This document shows positions 38,501 through 47,500 of a stretch of 64,000 nucleotides of DNA, one piece after another. The notes beneath the pieces were generated by a model. That model ran no database searches, was not told the origin of the DNA, and saw nothing but the letters and a program-made list of their open reading frames with translations. Source of the stretch: Astropecten irregularis. Taxonomy: Eukaryota; Echinodermata; Asteroidea; Paxillosida; Astropectinidae. Numbering within the stretch: position 1 is the first letter of the stretch; the number at the start of each line of letters is the position of its first letter. The stretch covers positions 20,559,662 to 20,623,661 of the forward strand of contig OZ020252.1 of the NCBI GenBank assembly GCA_963971285.1, given 5' to 3'. The translations under genes were made by a program, and so were the position numbers.

Positions 38501-41500
38501 TCCCCAAACTTTTTTTAAAGGAGTGGTGTCGTTCAACTTTCAAAGACTGTTTTTATTTCTTCCCAATGTGAAGAAGAAAAAAAGTGGGAGAAAAAAAACC
38601 CAACAACAAAAACCAAAGAATTTACAACTAAAAAGCGTGATTTCATGCACGGCTGAAAATCTGGGCCATGTGAACCAGATCCTTCAGGGAGATTTTGATG
38701 GAGTGGTTTACAATGCAATCCATGCATACCATATAGTCAGTGAACTATTAGGTCCCTAGCACACCCTCTGGTCATTGGCCTGGAGTCTAGTCAAACTCCA
38801 AATAGCTCATACAACCACTCCTTTCAATAAAAGAGGGGGCCCTGTTGGCATATGGCCACCGGAGATGACCCTTTCTACTTCCAGCCCTCAAAGCACCATT
38901 CACAGGGACAAACAAGTAGAAAAAAAATCCCAATAAGATTGGAGAATTTCAGTGAACAAGGTACGCCTTGAGTATTCCTACATACGTGTACATGTACCTT
39001 CAGCATACATTAACCTTCACATCATATCTGGGTACTGTGTATACTTTTTAAGTTTTATAGACCTGCACGTATGCATTGAAAAGCCCTCGGAACAAATATT
39101 TCAAATCAAGTTTAACAAATACATTTGTACACTATGTATGTAACACAATCTACGTACTCAGTGCAGACTTCATAGCAAGCCTTTTTTTGGTATGCCTGTA
39201 CATTTCTCCAACACAAGATCCATCTAATCTATGGTATAATCTCCAGCTTTGTGGGTGCTTTTCTTACCAGTATGGCACATTATGTACAGTAAATGCAGTT
39301 TGGAACCGGGTTGAGATTTTCAACCCTGCTCCCTACCAGGGTTGATTTCGATCCGGCTAGACTGTCCTACCCGGGTTGGCTTGGGGTTGAAACTTTTCAA
39401 GTGTGAAAAGGGTTTACAAAAATCTCGGGGATCGATCCGTTTCCAACCCCGAGATTTTGGATAGTGTGAAAAGCCCTACAGTTTGGTTACTTCCGACATC
39501 AATGGGCAAAAAGCCAAAACTGAGGCCGTGCTTTAGGTATGGATTGCACGAGAGTTTGACGGCACATAGTTCACAGAAAGGCTCTAGGGGGCCTGTACTA
39601 AAAGTGTACAAGTGTTTTATGACTGCATGTAGTAATCTTCTTCTTCTCAGGAAATAAAGATAATCACTTCCTCCCCTCAAAACTGACAAATAATAAAACA
39701 TGACCACTCCTTCAATATAAAGCCCTCATACATTAATATCTATACCTGACCGCACCTTGCCATCTTATCAATCAATCATAACTTTCACCTGTTTCTTCTT
39801 TTTTTTCCCTCCTACTTTAACCATCCACAAACACGTGCATACATTCCTTGGAAGCAATCACCAACCCATAGAAGATGACAAAAAGAGTGAAAAGTGAACA
39901 AAGAAAAAACAGAATGGAGAGGCCTGGTTGTACACAAAAATAAAGAAAATCAATCAAGAAATTTCACGGTGTCCTGCACCGATGCAAAACAATGTGATGA
40001 TATCCCATCCTCCCCGATTACTTCTAGGGGTAGGGGGAGATGGAGGGAATGGAGAAGCCCTACCATGGCTGCCTGGATGGCTTAATACCCTGCTTGTTAT
40101 TTACTAGGGATATGTTATTATTGACTGAGGTCTAACCATCCTAATGCCTGGATGGATAGGCAGCTAGTATGCTGGGTGTTTTGTGTCCTGATGGCCTAAG
40201 GGATACCCAGAGGTGTGTACCTGAAGGTGTCTTGACATCTTCATTGCTTCCACTGGTTCTATTCTTTGCTAATGCCTGGCTGGATCTAGGCAGTATTAGG
40301 CTACAGGGTGTTTAGTAGTGGACAGTGAGGGTTTGTCAGAGGGCCTAACTTAGGATACCCAGAGGGGTACATGAACCTGTACATGTGGGTACAAGTATGC
40401 CCGCATGTATCTTGACAACTTCATTGCTGTCCTAAAGCCTTTTCACATGTCCTTTTCGATCCGTGTTGAAATCAACCCAGATCCACGCCGGTTCAGCCTG
40501 GCAAGTTTTTTAACCGGATCAAAAAGATGCAACGTTCACACTACGTTTATGGTGAACCGGCTCATACTACACAGATCACGGCACAAAATGCAGCTTGGAC
40601 AGCCTTAGTAAAAGTTTGATCTAGGGCCTATAGCTCAACAACAAACCAAAAGAATAAGCACCTTGACGTTTACAACAAACAAAAACTGATCAACAATTCC
40701 AGTGAGTAGGCCTATTTCCGGAATTTGACTTGTTTTATTTTCATTCTGTTCTGTCCATATTGTGGTCAATTTCTATAGATTAATTTTAAAGTTTTGTGAA
40801 AACAGCACAGGTTGGTGTTTTTCAAGTTCATTTTGAGACCCCCCAAAAAATATGACAGCCAAAAATAATGGTTCTAAGAATATTCCTACCAATTGGTAAC
40901 CACAGAGATCTCCCAAAACCTTGAAACCCATCAACATTTCAACATGTTACACAAAAACTCTCATTCTTCAGTTCATGACAGTAGTCTATCGCTCCATATA
41001 TCAAACTATTTGTGGTTGTTGAGGTTTTTTGAAATATAAGGAAACAAATATTTTGAGTAGAGGAGTGCCAGGAATTGTGGTCTGGATATAAATTGATGTC
41101 ATAAGTATCAGTTTGGTTTGCCACCACCTGTGGAGCTACATGTACAGTATGGGGGCCAGTCTGGTCCACTTTCTTTTTTACTTTCAGATGTATGTTTTTG
41201 TCACAAATTGATCAATGCTGACTAGTATTAGTGGTGTATAAAATGTGGAAGCATTACTACAGTCTTGCAAATACTGTAAGAGGGTTTTGAGAAGATACAA
41301 ATTATAAACAAAATGATGGAAAAGTATATCTTTATATGAATAGAGTATCTTGCATCAATTTGTAAAAGACTGTGGGCGGATGATATACAAACATCTACAT
41401 GTATAGGCGGTGTATACATGTGTAGTGAAGTTTTAGCATTGCTGCGAGTATCGATAAAATTATCCCTGTGATATAGCAGAATTTGTGTGGTTTCATGGCT

Positions 41501-44500
41501 TCTGACTGCCAAACAAACAAAGATAACTGACTATAAGGGAGTCCACCAACATCTATTACACGTAGGCCAACATGAACACTGTGCTAAACATGAACTTGTC
41601 CCATTAGGCTATTCAAAATGCCGTTATGATTTTGAATTATCCCTTATTTTAAAAAAGTCTGACTTTGAATTTCAACCACAAAAGATGCCAAGGGACAGGA
41701 ATCACAGGATCCTATCTTCCTTTCTATGTGTATTATAATATTATGTAGCATGTGAACATTTGTGGACACCAAAGGGATGAACATTTAGTTCCATTTACAT
41801 ATATGTACAACTCCATTTCCAACGCCAACTCCAATTGTAATATATCATCCCAAGTCCTAGGCTGGGCCTACTTCAAGTCTTTATTTATTTACCAGCCCGT
41901 GGTGTCAACAAACTCGGAGTCTAACCACATGTCAATGATACACATCCCACACGTCCCTGTTACACATGAAATACCAAATCCATCAACCCAAACTTGGTTT
42001 TGTCTTCTTCTTTTTTTCCGGCTGGACTAGAACTCCCTGTATAACCCATTAGGCAGGCAATGACCCCCCTCCCAGCCTGCAAACCAATGCCATGAGGGTA
42101 GGGGCAGGCATACTGTCCTAGGGGCAATGTGCTTTAGGGTCACTTTAAAATCATTTCTTGTTTCTCAAGCAGTGGAGAGAATGTCTTGAAGAAAACATCC
42201 AGGAGCCAATTTCATAGAGCTGCTTAAGCACCAAAATGTGCTTATTATGCACCCAAAATCTTGGTAAATAAATCAGTATCCCAGTCAAAACTCCTTGTGA
42301 ATGTTATGCTCAGCAAACAATGGCTGAATACAAGTCAGTGAACATCAGGTATGAACATTTTGGTTGGCAATCCTGTTTGATCAAGGAAGACTTTTCATGC
42401 TAAAAGCAAATGTTGTGCTCTAAAAGCAGCTCTGTGAAATTGGCCACAGAAAATTTAATAACATTTGACTTGCAGGTTTGTAGAAAGGTCAATATGCAAA
42501 TTTATGTAAATTAAGTTTGCTAGGGGTACTTGAATGACAACATTAACAGAAAATATAAGGGCCCTATTCAATCATGATACAAATTATGTTAATATGGCAA
42601 GCCAAATGTTGTTTTTCTTTTTGTTTGTTTGTTGTTTGGGTTTTTTTTGGGGGGGGGTGGTTAAACTTAAACAGATTTCAAAAACTTGCATTGATGGAGG
42701 TCGCATGATGGGATGTTGCAATCAACCACTCATCTGAAATTTTCACACAGAATTGCCATTTTTCATCTTCATAGAACTTTCTCAAATTGCAATCTGAAAT
42801 TGCTTCCATTTGGGACAACAAACAGAATTCTTGTTGGCAATGGCCTTGCATACTACATGTAGGTAAAAGCCAATTACATACCAATGCTTGGAGTAAGAGG
42901 ACTACCACCTGTACTAAGTGGGCCGCACCTCTCATACCCACACCACTCTTGGGGTTTTGGTTCACCCACAATCACAGATATACATGCATGCTGACAAAAC
43001 AAACTCCTGTAATGTATTCCTAATATCACAGGAGGGGTATCAGTTGGAGTGTGTGGGGTGGGCCCACAGTGATTCATACTTAATATTGCATTATTAGCCA
43101 GGAGGTGAAAATAATAGCTACTTTGTGAGGGAAGATTTTACTTTGTGGTTTCTATAATATGGAGAAAGAAGCTAGAGAACCATTTCAGCAAAGCTTCATT
43201 TTCTGGTTTGTGGATATAAATAGGCCTACACCTATTGATTTCAGTTTTAAAATTGAATTACAATGTTACATTACAGGGTATTGATAACTTCTTGGAAAGT
43301 TGGAAATAAACAGCACTTTCACTATGAGGTGTGCACATTGGGCATCACCTCATGACATGCATGATGACCACTTTGAATCAAATTCCAGTTTCAAAAATGA
43401 CTCTTAGATATGTAGCACTCTACTTGTTTGTGACTACCCTGACTAACAACTGATGTTGATGCTATTATGGCAATATGCCATAATTATCATGAGGGGCAAA
43501 AGATTGCACTTGCTTGGCCCATCCCAGCACCCTAGGTTCAATGAGTAATTTAATCTAAAAACAAAACATATATTTCCCATTTGTGAAAATGGAATTTACT
43601 TCACCTATTTGTATGTATAATAGGCCTGGGCGATTAACTCGATTAATCGATTAATCGCGATTACATTCCTGTGTCGATTACACGATTAGTAAATTCTGAA
43701 CTACTCGATTAATCGTGCCAGCGCGATTAGTGCCTTCGAGTTGCGATTAATTCCACGAGTTACTACTATTCTCAGTCGATCAATAGCCATGCTTTGTGTG
43801 TTGCATCCTAGCTCTATGGTTGCATGGAGCAGCTTCATAGACTTGATGGCAAGTCGTTAGACATTCGTGTTTTGTCCATCCGTCCGTAAATATGATGCAT
43901 CGGAGTAATCGTGAAATGTAAAATAATCGCGGTGTGTTTAGTAATCGTGACGCGTGAGCTGTGTAATAATCGTGTTCACTGTTCAGTAATTGTGAACTGT
44001 ATAATAATCGTGTTCACTGTTCAGCCTACTATCGTTGACTTGTACATGCATGTATGGGACTACGTCTGTGTGTACGTACGTGAGGCAGTCTGCATGCCTT
44101 GTCGGCCAACACTTCGCGAAATTACCCTACTTTACTGAAGGAATTAATTATGGACGATAAAAGCTTCACGAATTTTGCATTATACATTATCAGAACAATG
44201 GCATTGCTCAATGCAATGGAAATCGGAACTGATCGCTGTTGAAACTTCTAAGAATCAATACATTACGCCAGTGCCGCTATGATGAAAACAAGGTACGTGC
44301 TGCTCGTATAGTCACTTCCGGGTAATCGCGATTAATCGATTAATCGCGATTATTTCCTCCGCGATTAATCGATTAGTGAAAAGCACTAATCGCCCAGGCC
44401 TAATGTATAAAAGTGTGGGCAGTGCAACAGTCAATCATTCTCATACTACATGTAAGTATGCATGTGTTAGGGCCTACGTGTATGTTTTATATGCCTTGAA

Positions 44501-47500
44501 TCTTGAAATTAATTTCAGTTTGTGGATGCTATAAAAAGTTACATGTAAATGGATTAGTCAACACCATACTACAGATAATTGGTGAACCATGAAGCAGAAT
44601 ATACACATGTAGCTAGGCCTACCTTGTGACTGGTAAAAGTGGTAGGCCTAGGCCTAAATGTGGGCCTACATGTCTGTACATGTATTTCACGTAGGCCTAC
44701 AGGTGTATGTGAAAAAAAACTTTGTTGTCCTTATTTTGCCACTGAGAGTCACAAGTCTTAATGTCTTAAGTCATATGGATGCAATAGTCTGCAATTCACA
44801 ATAACATTACGCAGCAGTTAGCAACACAGAATTTGCGCATCTGGAAAGGATCCTGTAATCGATTCTGAACGATTCCGCGCATTGTGACTGGCCAATGCCT
44901 TGCAAACTCATGGAGAGTTGGAGACACAATAATTGTGAATCAGTGTACATGTCACAGTATGTAAGGATGCCTTGTAGTACTGTGCAATACAGTCAGACTC
45001 TGATCCATATTGGCAAATCATTGGATCAATAACGAGTACAAAAGTACTGCACAAACTGGTGGCAAGTCAAACAGCCCACTTCAATCTCAGTGCAAGTGTA
45101 CAACAGAGCACACAATGTACGGGATTTTCCAATCAATATTTGTCTGTCTTCTCCAGTACACGCTGTTTCCCCATTCATCATACAATTTTGATTTCATTGC
45201 ATTTTTCTGAGCCTTTACTCTGTTCAGACATGCAACTTTGACTTTAAAAAAAAAAAAGGGGGGAAATTCATATTCTTTACAATTCTTTGTACAGTGTGCT
45301 TCACTTTTTAATGGCATTTATAAGCAAGCCTTGAATTATGGAGGCTACGTCCTGTGTATTAATTTACTATACATACAGGGGGGTGTGCTGTGTGGATACT
45401 AACCAGGCTCTGGGGGAGGGGGATGAGGGGGCTGCTGGTGGGGGATGCTTCTAGGAGCAGACGCTGGGAAGGGGAGTACAGTACACGAATGTAGATGATG
45501 GAGGCCAAGGCGAAGGGGGGGGGGGACTGTCAGGCTCGTTAAGACACTGTTTCAAATATTTCACACCTACATGTACACACTTCTTCAAGTGCTTCAAGGT
45601 TAAAGGGGTGTGAGGTCACAGGGATACCACGGAAACAGACTCACAACATAGCGACTACAGAGCCTGGGAAACAAGCTACTGAAAGGAATGGCACGGATCC
45701 CATGAACTACAGTAATAACTCTGTCTGTGTCTGTAAGTTGGGGGAGGAGGGAGGAGGGAGGAGGGATAGTGCCATCAATTCATCTTTCATTGCATTTCCT
45801 AGCTGGCATTGTGTAAACAACTAAACATGGAGTTATGTCCATGAATACCTGGTGGGTATAAACAACAATACACTATTAAAGACAATACCTGTACATTCAT
45901 GTACAAAAGTGTGTAATGTTCAGGTAGGTAGGCTACTTCTCTGAAGGTACTACTTTGCGAAGTGATGCGGATAGTTGTACTATGGTTGAACACTGTACGT
46001 GTGTGTATACTTAAGCCCATGGTATCATCACTGAACTCTATCATACAGAAAAACTATACACACACTCAGTCACAGTCTAACAGTGGCCTACGCTGGCCTA
46101 CCCTGGCCTATGATCAGCATCCTTGTCAGACCCAGGAGTTTTGATATTTGGAGGCTATTTCTCCATTAAAGATAGTCTATGTGACAGTAGACGCACTCAC
46201 CGTAAAGCAACCGAGCATCTGGGTCTGTCCACACTAATGGGGACTTTTAGTGTGACATTTAGAGGGAACCAGGGACATAAGTTGATACATCAAGTAATTT
46301 GCCATGTTTTCTCTTTCACTACATCCCACATTCTTGTCAGAACTTGGCCAGCCAAAAAGCTTGATAAATTCCTTAGTATTGGAGATATTACAGGGGATCA
46401 TCTTCAAGACATTATGTTTGTAACATGGACAGACATTTCATCATAAAGTTATGGGAATTAGTAGTGAAATGAATTAATTATCCCTAGTTTTGTTTCTACA
46501 GCAGAGCTATCCATTGAGGGATTGCCACTGGCCAATCATAGTATATAACCATTGGTATTTTAGCAACTGGAGGGTCTACACCTTCAAGATATTATGTTTG
46601 TAACATGGACAGAAATTTGTCACAAAATTTCTGTCCATGTTACAAACATTGTTTAAGACGCATCCTAATTTCTTAAATATGTAATAGGTTGCTTTAACTT
46701 TGAGTGATGACAAGTTAACATTGGACAAGTAATATATATGGAACAAGTCTGCATTAATTATAACAAGAAAAATACTTATATAACACAAGAATGTCTGTCC
46801 ATGTTATGAACATAATCGTTCATTTCATTTTCAAGATGACCTTGTAATTTCCTACATATCCAGCGAATCAGCCTATTTATTTTCAGTACAACCACGAATG
46901 ACTACAGGAATATTTAGGAAACAAAAATTAGCAAAAAACCTGATCTTAAATCCACTTCCCACGTTACACCCAAAAGTTATCTTTTGTACACAAAAGGTAC
47001 CATTAGTGTGGACAGACCCACCTACATGTACATGTATCTCATGAGTGCAGATTTCCTGATTAATTATGCAAGCCAACCCAGCACTGACCGCTCTAAGTTC
47101 GTACCGTTTGGCGAGCGTGTCTATCACTTAGCAGCTGCCGTGCAGACGTGGGAAATTGCCCAATCAACATCCTCCATCACGATCCTGACGGAAAAGTTCT
47201 CAAAACAGATCTGATTGGCTGATGTGCCGAGTTGCATAAAATGTGCATGATGCACGCATGTATCAGACGTTCATACGTAGTGGCACGGAGTAGAATTGGT
47301 GATACTCAGACGACATTGAAGATGGGATGGTCCAAAAAAACAAGATGGCCATGGGGAATGTACATCATGTAGTGCAACATAAGGACCATGGATACCATGG
47401 ATACCATTGGGCCATATATGGAAGGTCAAGGTCTCAGTCACCTCCAGAAAATTCCAGAAGTGTCAAGGGTCAATGCTGAATACTACGCGCAAGATGGATA

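Noticed and set aside
41487-42030. Plus-strand ORFs at 41.5-42.0 kb
   Set aside because: Low-complexity, no domain, no exon borders; they lie in an intron full of repeats.
45416-45462. Pro/Ser-rich exon-like segment on the minus strand (TCCTAG acceptor, CCTG|GTTAGT donor)
   Set aside because: Inserting it between exons 1 and 2 of the CAP-Gly gene breaks the phase, which joins perfectly without it; probably GC-rich chance or at most an alternative exon.
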